A stretch of DNA of 64,000 nucleotides from Bacillota bacterium (lineage in GTDB: Bacteria; Bacillota; Bacilli; Paenibacillales; NBRC-103111). Position numbers and translations under genes: made by a program. Under the pieces are notes generated by a model. That model saw only the letters and a list, made by a program, of their open reading frames with translations. It was not told the origin of the DNA and did no database searches. The stretch lies in the NCBI GenBank assembly GCA_023386955.1, contig JAEWIS010000026.1:124001-188000 (forward strand). The letters run 5' to 3'. Below are positions 44,041 to 52,904 of this stretch, in pieces. Numbering within the stretch: the stretch's first letter is position 1; each line of letters starts with the position of its first letter.

Positions 44041-44982
44041 TTAGGCGTTCTCCACTAAAGAATCGCACTGGTCTTTCAGTCTGCGCCATTGAATCTCCGT
44101 TTCCGAAGCCTGCTGCTCCAGGGCGTGGGTGATTCCGTCAACCTGGCGGATATAGCTGTGCAGCTTCTGGTCCGCCTTCTCAATCCGCTCCTGGACAAGA
44201 AAGTCGGTAATCCAGCCGTCCATAAAATAATCGCCCAAACGCAGCGTATCGCTGATATCTGTATCAAAGGCGGTCAGCTGCATCTTGACATCGTCCAGCT
44301 CATCGCGCAGCCGCAGCAGCTTCTTGCCGGCTTCCTTGGCATAGGTTTGAGCGGCTTGAAGCCGGCTGTGCTTCATATGTGTGACAATGAAGCCCCCGCC
44401 GAGAATATCGAAGGTGCTCCAGTTTTCCGCGGAGTTCAAACTGGAATCGGCAATCTCCAATGCGGCCAGAGCATCCCGTCCCGCTGCTGCCGCTTCCTTA
44501 AGCTCCTTCAGCCTGGTCCTGGCATCGGACATCTCCTCGGATAGCCGGACCAGCTCTCTTGCGAGCTCAGGCTTGAACCGGTGTATCAGCTGCTCCTTTT
44601 CCCGCATCAGCTCAGCAAGAAGCATTTCCGCAGAGCCGGTGGCCAGCAGCTTTTCCTTAAGCTCGGCCTTCTCAAGCTCAGCCTCCTCCAGCAATGCCGC
44701 GGCCTGATCATATTTGAGCCGGGCCTCCAGCACCTCCTTTTCCTCCTGGCCCAGCTTCTCGTCCTTCTGTCCGGTAAGGGTGTACCATAGATTGGAAACA
44801 CTCATGGACAAAAGGCGCTCCACATCCTCCTCCTCCTGCGCAACCACTGCCCGCCATAAAAAGGTTTGCTTCTCCAAATCCCGGCAGCGTTTATTCAAAG
44901 CTGAAAGCTGCTGCTCCCACCTTTCTTTGTTGCGGATGTTTTCCTTGCACTCTGCATGTCTCCGGTTCCATTCCTCAAACAT
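44041..44982 (-). CDS. Coiled-coil protein of unknown function
   Basis: A 313-residue cytosolic protein made mostly of long charged heptad-like helices rich in Glu, Lys, Leu and Ala (about residues 10-60 and 85-190). It has a distinctive non-helical patch WSTFDILGGGFIVTHMKHSR near residues 208-227, then further helices containing Leu-rich and Asp-rich turns. There is no signal peptide or transmembrane segment. I know of similar LGGG...KHS patches in uncharacterised bacterial proteins but no function. The ATG at 44982 follows GGAGG; the long upstream frame extension overlaps the divergent prmA region and is rejected. Confidence 0.8.
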   Translation of the reverse strand: MFEEWNRRHAECKENIRNKERWEQQLSALNKRCRDLEKQTFLWRAVVAQEEEDVERLLSMSVSNLWYTLTGQKDEKLGQEEKEVLEARLKYDQAAALLEEAELEKAELKEKLLATGSAEMLLAELMREKEQLIHRFKPELARELVRLSEEMSDARTRLKELKEAAAAGRDALAALEIADSSLNSAENWSTFDILGGGFIVTHMKHSRLQAAQTYAKEAGKKLLRLRDELDDVKMQLTAFDTDISDTLRLGDYFMDGWITDFLVQERIEKADQKLHSYIRQVDGITHALEQQASETEIQWRRLKDQCDSLVENA

Positions 44983-45028
44983 CGGCCATCCTCCGTTCAA
45001 TTTGTTTCTCTTGTTAAATACGCGAATT

Positions 45029-45058
45029 TTGCCTATATCGTTTCGGTTGTAGTAGAAT
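45029..45058 (+). promoter_or_regulatory. Candidate promoter of prmA
   Basis: TTGCCT at 45029-45034 and TAGAAT at 45053-45058 have 18-bp spacing, about 60 bp upstream of prmA. Confidence 0.5.
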
Positions 45059-45120
45059 AGAGGGACGTGCGGCCAAATTGCCGCTTTACCTATGAGAATC
45101 GACCGGGAGGATTTACGGAT

Positions 45121-46092
45121 ATGCGTTGGTACGAAATTACGGTTCACACCACGGAAGAAGCAATTGAAATGATCTCCAACTTTCTCCATGAGCTGGGCGC
45201 AGGCGGCGTCACCATCGAGGAATCGGGCACGCTGAACAAGCAGCGGGACACATCACTCGGCCAATGGTACGAAAAACCCTTGAACGACATCCCCGAAGGC
45301 CGCGCGGTGATTCAGGGGTATTTTCCTCAGGGCACCGGAATGGATGACATTCTGGCTCAGCTGAAGGAATCGGTGGCGGAGCTTTCGGACTATGACATCG
45401 ATACGGGCAATCCCCAGTTCAGCATGAAGGAAGTGGACGAGGAGGATTGGGCCACAGCCTGGAAGCAGTATTTTAAGCCATTGCGCGTGTCTGACCGCCT
45501 CACCATCAAACCGACCTGGGAGGAGTACGAGGCAGGCCCGGAGGAAATCATTCTGGAGCTGGATCCGGGTATGGCCTTCGGCACCGGCACTCATGCCACA
45601 ACCGCCCTTTGTCTGCGCACCTTGGAAAAGGTGGTGAAGGCGGGAGATGAGGTTATTGATGTGGGCACCGGCTCAGGCATTCTGTCCATTGCCGCCGCCA
45701 AGCTGGGCGCAAGCCATGTGCTTGCCCTGGATTTGGACCCGGTAGCCGTCTCCAGCGCCACGGAGAATACCCGTTTGAACGGCCTGGAAGAGACAATTAC
45801 AGTTGTGGAAAGCGATCTGCTGAAGGCCATCCGGACCCAGGCTGAAGGCAAACAGGGGTTGGGCGTTACCCTGCCGGTACAGGTTGTCGTCGCCAATATT
45901 CTGGCTGAAATTATTCTTCTGTTCGTCGCTGATGTGTTCGAAGCGCTGCAAAGCGGGGGCACCTATATCGCGTCGGGCATCATCAAGCAAAAGCAGGCGG
46001 AGGTGGAACGGGCCTTGGCCGAAGCCGGCTTCCGGGTGGAAGACCGTTACGAGGAGACAGATTGGGTGGCGATTGTTGCCAGAAAGCCATAG
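45121..46092 (+). CDS. prmA: Ribosomal protein L11 methyltransferase
   Basis: A 323-residue SAM-dependent enzyme that trimethylates ribosomal protein uL11. An N-terminal substrate-binding domain starts MRWYEITVHTTEEAIEMI. The catalytic domain has DPGMAFGTGTHATT and motif I VIDVGTGSGILSIAAAKLG (about residues 179-197), then VVANILAEII. The ATG at 45121 is 10 bases after GGGAGG. In many Firmicutes prmA follows dnaJ and precedes rsmE and mtaB; that order is kept here, with uppP and small genes inserted. Confidence 0.96.
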   Translation: MRWYEITVHTTEEAIEMISNFLHELGAGGVTIEESGTLNKQRDTSLGQWYEKPLNDIPEGRAVIQGYFPQGTGMDDILAQLKESVAELSDYDIDTGNPQFSMKEVDEEDWATAWKQYFKPLRVSDRLTIKPTWEEYEAGPEEIILELDPGMAFGTGTHATTALCLRTLEKVVKAGDEVIDVGTGSGILSIAAAKLGASHVLALDLDPVAVSSATENTRLNGLEETITVVESDLLKAIRTQAEGKQGLGVTLPVQVVVANILAEIILLFVADVFEALQSGGTYIASGIIKQKQAEVERALAEAGFRVEDRYEETDWVAIVARKP

Positions 46093-46099
46093 GTGATGC

Positions 46100-46807
46100 A
46101 TGAATAATCTGTTCGGCATTCAGTTTGAATTGCTGCCTTTTCTTCTGATTGTCATCGTGCTGGCGTTTACACTGCATGAATTTGCCCATGCCTATGTGGC
46201 TGACCGATTCGGTGATCCGACTCCCCGGTCCATGGGGCGGGTAACCTTGAATCCCCGTGCCCATATTGATATTCTCGGGATTCTCTTAATTATTCTGGCA
46301 GGCTTCGGCTGGGCGCGCCCGGTTCTGATCCGCTCCAGCTTCTTCAAAAAGCCGCGGCTGATGAGTGTGCTGGTTTCTGTGGCTGGGCCATTGTCCAACC
46401 TGCTTCTGGCTGTGGTGGGGGTGCTGACGGCTTTCCTGCTGTCCCACTTCAATGCCTATGAGGTGATGTCGGTTGGGGTGTTCCGGGCGGTTTCCATCTT
46501 TTTGCAAATGCATATTCTGTTGAATCTGGTTCTGTTTATCTTTAATCTTCTGCCGCTGCCGCCCTTGGACGGTTACCGGATTATTTATGAATTCCTCCCG
46601 GTGCAATGGCGGGAGCGGATACGGCCCTTTGAGCAGTATGCGTTTATGATTTTCCTCTTGCTGGTGCTGATCCATCCGCTGTACAGTATGACTCTGGGAC
46701 CGGTCCTTGATTTGCGGTGGGATGTTCTGCGGGGGATCAATCAATTGTTTGTTATGCTGTTCGGGAATCACGAGCAGCTGTCCAAAATCGGGATTCTGAT
46801 GCTGTAG
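46100..46807 (+). CDS. M50-family site-2-type membrane metalloprotease
   Basis: A 235-residue integral membrane protein of the site-2 protease family. The zinc motif HEFAH is at residues 26-30 (LAFTLHEFAHAYVADRFGD), and the third ligand is in LLPLPPLDGYRI (about residues 150-161). About five hydrophobic segments are visible, with no PDZ domain. It lies 7 bases after prmA, in an apparent operon. The substrates of these short family members are largely unknown. The same gene commonly sits near rsmE and prmA in Paenibacillaceae-like genomes, though I recall this only loosely. Confidence 0.9.
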   Translation: MNNLFGIQFELLPFLLIVIVLAFTLHEFAHAYVADRFGDPTPRSMGRVTLNPRAHIDILGILLIILAGFGWARPVLIRSSFFKKPRLMSVLVSVAGPLSNLLLAVVGVLTAFLLSHFNAYEVMSVGVFRAVSIFLQMHILLNLVLFIFNLLPLPPLDGYRIIYEFLPVQWRERIRPFEQYAFMIFLLLVLIHPLYSMTLGPVLDLRWDVLRGINQLFVMLFGNHEQLSKIGILML

Positions 46808-46840
46808 AGTCGCTCCAGGAGTTAAGTCCGTTGGAAATGG

Positions 46841-46888
46841 CGCCGTAAGCCGGGGCCGTTCAACCGGGCTTAACTTCGAGGCGTTTTT
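46841..46888 (+). terminator. Terminator-like structure between the M50 gene and rsmE
   Basis: CGCC (46841-46844) pairs with GGCG (46880-46883), with an inner TAAGCC/GGGCTTA-type pairing, followed by five T. An upstream AGTTAAGTCCG (46820-46830) could pair instead with CGGGCTTAACT (46865-46875), giving two mutually exclusive folds. Confidence 0.45.
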
Positions 46889-46966
46889 GGCGGGTAGAAG
46901 GAGTACATCGTTATTGCAGGCCTGCAGATGGCCGTAAGCTCTCAACAAGAAAGGTTGGCGTAGGCC

Positions 46967-47737
46967 ATGCAACGTTATTTTGTGCCGCCGGAGCAATTGG
47001 AAGGCAATCTGGCGAGGTTAACTGGCGACGACGCCCATCATCTGATGAAGGTGATGCGCGCTGAACCCGGCGAGGAAATTATTATAAGCAACGGCTTGGA
47101 CCGTGAGGTGCTGGCCCGGGTGTCTGACATCGGCAAAGGGCTGGTAGAGGCGGAGGTAGTCCGGGAGCTTCCGATGGATAAAGAGGCGGCCGTAGAGGTG
47201 TGGATCGCCCAAAGCCTGCCCAAGGGGGACAAGCTGGAGACGGTCATCCAGAAGTGTACGGAGCTTGGGGCAGACCGGTTTATTCCCTTTTTGTCCAAAC
47301 GGACGGTTGTGCAATATGATGACAAAAAAGAGGCCAAACGTGTGGAGCGTTGGTCCAAAATTGCCAAGGAAGCGGCGGAGCAGGCGCACCGGAACCGGGT
47401 TCCGGCTGTGGAAACACCGGTAAGCTGGAAGCGGCTTTTGGAGCTGGTGAAGGAAACGGATCTGGCCTTGTTCTGTTATGAGCTGGAAAGCGGATTGACT
47501 CTGAGGGAGCGGCTGGCGGAGCAATTGAGCTCCCCTGCGGTTGACGGGCGCCGCCCGAGAATCCTGGTTCTGGTAGGCCCGGAAGGGGGCTTTACGGAGC
47601 AGGAGGCCCTGGAGGCGGAGGCTGCCGGCTGCCGGAGCATCAGTCTAGGCAAACGGATTTTGCGTACGGAAACTGCCGCAATGGCGGCGTTGGCTTGCAT
47701 TATGTATGAATCGGGAGAAATGGGAGGGAAGAGCTGA
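46967..47737 (+). CDS. rsmE: 16S rRNA (uracil-1498-N3)-methyltransferase
   Basis: A 256-residue SPOUT-fold enzyme that methylates U1498 of 16S rRNA. It starts MQRYFVPPEQL. The SAM-binding knot motifs are LVLVGPEGGFTEQEALEAE and SLGKRILRTETAAMAALACI in the C-terminal third. A PUA-like N-terminal domain is typical. The stop overlaps the mtaB start by one base (TGATG). Confidence 0.96.
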   Translation: MQRYFVPPEQLEGNLARLTGDDAHHLMKVMRAEPGEEIIISNGLDREVLARVSDIGKGLVEAEVVRELPMDKEAAVEVWIAQSLPKGDKLETVIQKCTELGADRFIPFLSKRTVVQYDDKKEAKRVERWSKIAKEAAEQAHRNRVPAVETPVSWKRLLELVKETDLALFCYELESGLTLRERLAEQLSSPAVDGRRPRILVLVGPEGGFTEQEALEAEAAGCRSISLGKRILRTETAAMAALACIMYESGEMGGKS

Positions 47738-49074
47738 TGGCAAGGGTTGCGTTTCATACCTTGGGCTGCAAGGTGAATTTTTATGAGACGGAAGGGATAT
47801 GGCAGCTCTTCCGCAATGAGGGCTACGAAAAGGCGGAGTTTGAAGAAACGGCGGATGTGTATGTGATTAACACCTGCACGGTCACCAATACAGGGGACAA
47901 AAAAAGCCGCCAGGCTATCCGCCGCGCCATCCGCCGCAATCCGGAGGCGATTATTGCCGTTACCGGATGTTATGCCCAGACTGCGCCTGCGGAGATTGCC
48001 GCCATCCCCGGCGTGGATATTGTCATCGGCACCCAGGACCGGGACAAGATGATGGACCTGGTCCACAAGTATCAGGCGGAAAGAGCGCCAATCAACGCTG
48101 TCCGCAACATCATGAAAACCCAGGAGTTCGAGGAGCTGGATGTTCCCGAATTTACCGGCCATACCCGGGCGTTCCTCAAAATCCAGGAGGGCTGCAATAA
48201 CTTCTGCACCTTCTGCATCATTCCTTGGTCCAGAGGGCTTATCCGCAGCCGCAAGCCGGAAAGTGTGCTGGCCCAGGCCAGACAGCTGGTGGAGACAGGC
48301 TATGAGGAAATTGTGCTGGCGGGTATTCATACCGGCGGGTACGGGGAGGATCTGGACGGCTACAATCTGGCCATGCTGCTGCGGGATTTGGACAAGGTGG
48401 ATGGTCTCAAGCGAATCCGCATCAGCTCCATTGAAGCCAGCCAAATTGACGAGCAGATTCTGGATGTGCTGGGCTCCTCCTCCAAAATGTGCCGCCATTT
48501 GCACATTCCCCTGCAGGCCGGGGAGGATACGGTGCTGGCTGCCATGCGCCGGAAGTATACCACGGCGGAATTTGGCCGCAAGCTGGAGCTGATCCACAGA
48601 ACCATGCCGGATGTGGCGGTAACCACGGATGTGATTACCGGTTTTCCCGGCGAAACCGTGGAGATGTTTGAGAGCGGCCTGCATTTTATGGAGCAGATGC
48701 AGTTTGCGGATATGCATATCTTCCCTTATTCGAAACGGACGGGCACACCTGCCGCCAGGATGGACGGGCAGATTCCGGAGGAGGAGAAGAACCGCCGGGT
48801 CAGCCTGCTGATGGAGCTGTCCTCCCGGATGCGGCTGGAGTATTCCAAGCGCTTCGCCGGACAGATCCTGGAGGTCATCCCGGAGATGGGCGCCTACGAA
48901 GGCGACGGGGATGTGGAGCTGATCGGACATTCGGACAATTATCTGCATATTGCCTTCTCCGGACCCAAGGAGCTGGCAGGGCGGATGGTTCAGGTTCGTA
49001 TGACAGAGGCGGGAGTCCCCTATTGCCGGGGTGTTAGGCTCAATGAGACAGTAATGTCCGGGTTTTCCCGTTAA
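47737..49074 (+). CDS. mtaB: tRNA (ms2t6A37) methylthiotransferase MtaB
   Basis: A 445-residue radical-SAM methylthiotransferase that converts t6A37 to ms2t6A37 in tRNA. The N-terminal domain binds one cluster (LGCKVNFYE, INTCTVTN, VTGCYAQ). The radical SAM motif is EGCNNFCTFCIIPWSRG (about residues 151-167), and a C-terminal TRAM domain follows. The LGCKVN and CIIPxxRG forms distinguish MtaB from MiaB. It follows rsmE with a one-base overlap. Confidence 0.95.
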   Translation: MARVAFHTLGCKVNFYETEGIWQLFRNEGYEKAEFEETADVYVINTCTVTNTGDKKSRQAIRRAIRRNPEAIIAVTGCYAQTAPAEIAAIPGVDIVIGTQDRDKMMDLVHKYQAERAPINAVRNIMKTQEFEELDVPEFTGHTRAFLKIQEGCNNFCTFCIIPWSRGLIRSRKPESVLAQARQLVETGYEEIVLAGIHTGGYGEDLDGYNLAMLLRDLDKVDGLKRIRISSIEASQIDEQILDVLGSSSKMCRHLHIPLQAGEDTVLAAMRRKYTTAEFGRKLELIHRTMPDVAVTTDVITGFPGETVEMFESGLHFMEQMQFADMHIFPYSKRTGTPAARMDGQIPEEEKNRRVSLLMELSSRMRLEYSKRFAGQILEVIPEMGAYEGDGDVELIGHSDNYLHIAFSGPKELAGRMVQVRMTEAGVPYCRGVRLNETVMSGFSR

Positions 49075-49103
49075 GAGCAGGTTTTAAAGTCTTCAGTAAG
49101 GGG

Positions 49104-49571
49104 ATGAATAAAAGCGTGAAGGAAATATCCGCCGGAGGAGTGGTGTACCGGAACTTCGAAGGACGGCAGCAAATTCAGCTGATTCAGGACCGGTACGGAA
49201 AAATTACGCTTCCCAAAGGAAAGATGGAGACCGGTGAAACCGTCAAGGAAACCGCGCTCCGGGAAATCCGGGAGGAGACGGGGATTACGGGGCGCATTAT
49301 CAAGCCGCTGGATGTGATCCGTTACCAATATCATCTTCCGCGGGTGGGGCTTGTCCACAAGGAGGTCCATTATTATCTGGTAGAGGCGGAAGGCGGAACG
49401 CTTAAGCCCCAGGTGGAGGAAATCCGGGGAGTGGAATGGCTGGAGGTGCCGGATGCGGCTTACCGACAGCGCAAAAACGGCTATGCCAATAATGATTCCA
49501 TCCTGCACAAGGCGTTGTGGGAATTGGGATATGACGAGAAGGGGATGAAGCGAAACGATGGAAACCATTAA
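49104..49571 (+). CDS. Nudix hydrolase
   Basis: A 155-residue Nudix-fold phosphohydrolase. The Nudix box is complete: GKMETGETVKETALREIREETGI (about residues 39-61, written here as its 23-residue span with key residues Gly, Glu, Arg, Glu, Glu and Gly). The substrate is unknown; the short N-terminal EISAGGVVYR is common in diadenosine-polyphosphate and MutT-like members. The ATG at 49104 has AAGGGG directly against it, so the GTG at 49116 may be the real start. The end overlaps deoC by 14 bases. Confidence 0.88.
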   Translation: MNKSVKEISAGGVVYRNFEGRQQIQLIQDRYGKITLPKGKMETGETVKETALREIREETGITGRIIKPLDVIRYQYHLPRVGLVHKEVHYYLVEAEGGTLKPQVEEIRGVEWLEVPDAAYRQRKNGYANNDSILHKALWELGYDEKGMKRNDGNH

Positions 49572-50232
49572 TTTGGGCGGATTTATCGACCATACGCTGT
49601 TAAAGGCGGATGCTACGTCGCAGGCTATCGAGAAGCTGTGCCGGGAAGCGGTGGAGCATCAATTTTACAGCGTTTGCGTCAACGGGGTTTGGGTGCCGTA
49701 CTGCAAGGAGCTTCTGAAGGGTTCGGAGGTTAAAATCAGTGTGGTGTGCGGATTCCCACTTGGAGCGAACACACCCAAAGCCAAAGCAGCGGAGGCGGCG
49801 GATGCCGTGGAGAACGGCGCCAATGAAATTGACATGGTGCTGCAGATCGGCCAGCTGCTGGAGGGGCGTCTGGACCAGGTGGAGGATGATATCCGCCAGG
49901 TGGTGAAGGCTGTGGAAGGAAGCGCCATTGTGAAGGTAATCTTCGAAACGGGCTTCCTCAATGATAAGCAAAAGGAAACGGCTTGCCGGTTTTCGGAGCA
50001 GGCCGGGGCCCATTACGTAAAAACCTCCACCGGCTTCGGTCCGGGAGGAGCGACAGTGGAGGATATCCGTCTGATGCGTGCCTCCGTTTCGCCCCATATC
50101 GGCGTGAAGGCGTCAGGCGGCGTGCGGGATAGAGCGGCAGCCCTCCTGATGATCGAAGCGGGTGCAACCCGTCTGGGTACCAGCTCCGGTGTGGCGATTG
50201 TATCGGGTGCAGCAGGCGGCAGCGGTTATTAA
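49558..50232 (+). CDS. deoC: Deoxyribose-phosphate aldolase
   Basis: The 224-residue class I aldolase splits 2-deoxyribose-5-phosphate into glyceraldehyde-3-phosphate and acetaldehyde in deoxynucleoside breakdown. It is a TIM barrel, with FIDHTLLKADAT near the N terminus, VKVIFETGFL, and the Schiff-base Lys in YVKTSTGFGPGGATVED (about residue 154). The C-terminal phosphate-binding motif is GATRLGTSSG. It overlaps the Nudix gene by 14 bases and is convergent with the transporter gene. Confidence 0.97.
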   Translation: METINLGGFIDHTLLKADATSQAIEKLCREAVEHQFYSVCVNGVWVPYCKELLKGSEVKISVVCGFPLGANTPKAKAAEAADAVENGANEIDMVLQIGQLLEGRLDQVEDDIRQVVKAVEGSAIVKVIFETGFLNDKQKETACRFSEQAGAHYVKTSTGFGPGGATVEDIRLMRASVSPHIGVKASGGVRDRAAALLMIEAGATRLGTSSGVAIVSGAAGGSGY

Positions 50233-50247
50233 GGAGCTGCGGCACAG

Positions 50248-51210
50248 TTACGAAGCGTCAAGCTGGATGCGGCGCAAGCCGGGCAGGTAACAAAGCGGCA
50301 GTGCCACCAGGGAGCAGACGATGTTGAAAATGGTCTGGGCATGGGCAATTTGGGCGCCCGGGTCGGTGGTGATAATGGCGGTCACCTGCTCCAGAACGCC
50401 GATGAGGGGGAAGAATAATAGCGCGCCTCCCGCGTTCAGCAGAATATGCGCCCAGGCCACATAAAGGCCGAAGCGGGAGCCGCCAATGCTGGCGATCAAT
50501 GCGGTGACGCAGGTGCCGATGTTGGCGCCGATGACGATGGCGATGCCCAGCTCCGGGGTGATGGCCTGGATGGAGGCCAGCCCCATGGTCATGGCGATGG
50601 TGACGGCTCCGCTGTGAAGAAGGGCGGTAACGGCGGCGCCGGCCATCACACCCCAGAACAGGCTCTCCTGGGCCTTCTGGACGAACCAGCCCAGCATGCC
50701 CATGGATTGCAGGGCGGGTGTGATGCTCTGCATCACCTGCATCCCAAGCAGCACACAGGCAAAACCCATGACGGCGATAGGAACCAGCCGCAGGGAGCGG
50801 AGCTTGCGGGCAGGGTAGCTGCTGTCCGGCAGGCTAAGGGCCGTGAACCACAGCACGGCGGCTCCCAGCAGGATCGGCAGCGCCAGCCGGGTCAAATCCA
50901 GGCCGACCAGCTCGGTGGTCATGCAGGTGCCGATATTGCTGCCCAGAATAATGCCCAGGGTCTGGGGGAATCTCATTACCCCGGCGTTGACCAGACCGAT
51001 GGTGATGACGGTGACGGCGGTGCTGCTCTGCAGAACGGCCGTTATTCCCGTTGCGGCCACAAGTCCCCTGGCGGGAGTCCGGGTGAAGCGTTCCAGAATC
51101 ACCTGAAGGTAGCGCCCGGCCCAGCTGTGCAAGGCCCATTCCATGGCCTTCATGCCAAAGAGGAAAATCGCCAGCCCCGCCGCCATCGGCAGAATAATGA
51201 GTGAGAACAA
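50248..51210 (-). CDS. Na/Pi-cotransporter II-family membrane protein
   Basis: A 320-residue integral membrane protein with the two inverted repeats of the NptA/PNaS family. QSST appears in TAVLQSSTAVTVITIGLV (about residues 58-75), with the second repeat near LLHSGAVTIAMTMGLAS. GSNIGTCMTTE and GANIGTCVTA are the paired GxNIGT signatures. There is no C-terminal PhoU-like domain, unlike longer family members. The start is TTG at 51210, ten bases after AAGGAG. The transported ion is probably phosphate but is not proven by sequence. Confidence 0.88.
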   Translation of the reverse strand: MFSLIILPMAAGLAIFLFGMKAMEWALHSWAGRYLQVILERFTRTPARGLVAATGITAVLQSSTAVTVITIGLVNAGVMRFPQTLGIILGSNIGTCMTTELVGLDLTRLALPILLGAAVLWFTALSLPDSSYPARKLRSLRLVPIAVMGFACVLLGMQVMQSITPALQSMGMLGWFVQKAQESLFWGVMAGAAVTALLHSGAVTIAMTMGLASIQAITPELGIAIVIGANIGTCVTALIASIGGSRFGLYVAWAHILLNAGGALLFFPLIGVLEQVTAIITTDPGAQIAHAQTIFNIVCSLVALPLCYLPGLRRIQLDAS

Positions 51211-51346
51211 CGGAATCCTGCTCCTTTCTGCCTGATTGCTTCAGGTGATGGAAGATGTATTGTATATGTATGACAAGCCGGGGCCGGACATGTTGGTTTG
51301 TCCGCCGTTGGTACATAAAATGGAACAAGGGACAGGAGAGGTTTGG

Positions 51347-52717
51347 ATGGTTGCGTCTGTTTTTTTGATACGGAAACGCAAGAAGCGGCTGGAGGAAGGG
51401 CATCCGTGGATATTCGCCAACGAGATTGAGCGGGTGGAAGGGGAGCCGGCACCGGGAGAGATTGTCCATGTGCGCAGCCATGCGGGGCAATTCCTGGCTT
51501 CCGGCTATTATAACGAAGCCTCGCAGATCCGGGTCCGGGTAGTGGGATACGAGCCCATGGAGGAGCTGACCCGTGAGCTTCTGACGGAACGGCTGCTCCG
51601 CTGCCGGGAGCTGCGGGAGCGGTTTCTGCCTGAAGCGTCCGCATATCGGGCAGTGTACGGAGAAGCGGATTTCCTGCCGGGGCTGGTGGTGGACCGCTTC
51701 GGCGATATCCTGGTAGTACAGATCCTCACCTTGGGTATGGATTTGCGCCGGGAGCTCATTGTGGACGCGCTGGTTGAGGTGTTTGGGCCGGCGGGGATTT
51801 ATGAGCGCAGCGATGTGTCTGTCCGCGAGCTGGAAGGATTGAGCCAGCGCACGGGCGTCCTGTACGGGGATTGCCCGGAAAAGGTGCAGATTACGGAAAA
51901 CGGCCTGCTGCTGGAGGTGGACATTGTCCACGGCCAAAAAACGGGGTATTTCTTCGACCAGCAAGCTAACCGGGCTCTGCTCGCTCCATTGGTGAAGGGC
52001 TGGGGAGCCAGAAGCGGCATCCGCCTGGAGGAGCGGGAGACGGAGAACGGCAGGGAAACCGTCCCTGTTAACCCCAACGGCAAGGTGGTCACCTTCCCCT
52101 ACTGGGACGGAGCCACGGTGCTGGAATGTTTTTCCCATACGGGGAGCTTTACACTGAATGCCTGCAAATTCGGAGCGAAGAAGGTCACCTGCCTGGATAT
52201 ATCGGAGCTGGCGGTGGAGTCTGCACGGCGGAATGTGGAGCTGAACGGCTTTCAGGACCGGGTGGAATTCGTGGTGGCCGATGCATTCGAATATTTGCGT
52301 GCCCAGGTGAAAGGGCTTGACGACCGCAAGGAGCGTGCCGCTGCGGCAGAAAAGAAGGTGGATACCTCCGCCAAGCTGGCACAAGGGGGCCGGACCTGGG
52401 ATGTGGTGATTCTTGATCCTCCGGCCTTTGCCAAAACCCGGAATGCGGTTGAAGGTGCCTGCCGCGGGTATAAGGATATTAACCTGCATGGGCTAAAGCT
52501 GGTCAATGAAGGCGGGTTTTTGGTTACGGCCAGCTGCAGCTACCATGTCCGGCCGGACCTGTTTCTGGAGACCATCCACGAAGCAGCCAAGGATGCAGGC
52601 AAGGTGCTGCGGCTTCTGGAGTTCCGCGGCGCAGGCAAGGACCATCCCCAGATTCTCGGGGTGGACGAGGGCAATTATCTGAAGTTCGCCATTTTTCAGG
52701 TGCACAGCCGGAAGTAG
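51347..52717 (+). CDS. rlmI: 23S rRNA (cytosine-C5)-methyltransferase, RlmI-like
   Basis: A 456-residue SAM-dependent RNA methyltransferase. An N-terminal PUA domain (VFLIRKRKKRLEEGHPWIFA) is followed by a linker domain and a Rossmann catalytic domain with ECFSHTGSFTLNACKFGA and the active-site motif ILDPPAFAKTRNAVEGA; TASCSYHV carries the second conserved Cys. It is longer than E. coli RlmI (396 residues) owing to inserts near residues 225-255 and 325-345. The ATG at 51347 follows AGGAGAGG; 37 upstream codons are rejected. Confidence 0.9.
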   Translation: MVASVFLIRKRKKRLEEGHPWIFANEIERVEGEPAPGEIVHVRSHAGQFLASGYYNEASQIRVRVVGYEPMEELTRELLTERLLRCRELRERFLPEASAYRAVYGEADFLPGLVVDRFGDILVVQILTLGMDLRRELIVDALVEVFGPAGIYERSDVSVRELEGLSQRTGVLYGDCPEKVQITENGLLLEVDIVHGQKTGYFFDQQANRALLAPLVKGWGARSGIRLEERETENGRETVPVNPNGKVVTFPYWDGATVLECFSHTGSFTLNACKFGAKKVTCLDISELAVESARRNVELNGFQDRVEFVVADAFEYLRAQVKGLDDRKERAAAAEKKVDTSAKLAQGGRTWDVVILDPPAFAKTRNAVEGACRGYKDINLHGLKLVNEGGFLVTASCSYHVRPDLFLETIHEAAKDAGKVLRLLEFRGAGKDHPQILGVDEGNYLKFAIFQVHSRK

Positions 52718-52817
52718 GATGAAGGCCGGTGCGGCAGATGGAAGCGGCCGGTAGCAGCCGGGAGCGGCTGGTTTAAGCGGCAACTGACCAGGCGAAGGAT
52801 AAAGTTGGGTGTTCAAT

Positions 52818-52847
52818 TTGACAAAAACAGACGAGTTGGTTCATCAT
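52818..52847 (+). promoter_or_regulatory. Candidate promoter of the ferritin gene
   Basis: A perfect TTGACA at 52818-52823 and CATCAT at 52842-52847 have 18-bp spacing. The -10 box matches only 4 of 6. Confidence 0.45.
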
Positions 52848-52904
52848 TGGAAGTAGAAAAAGAACCCCAAATTTAAAATTCATTTTTTGAAAGGGGAATG
52901 GAAA

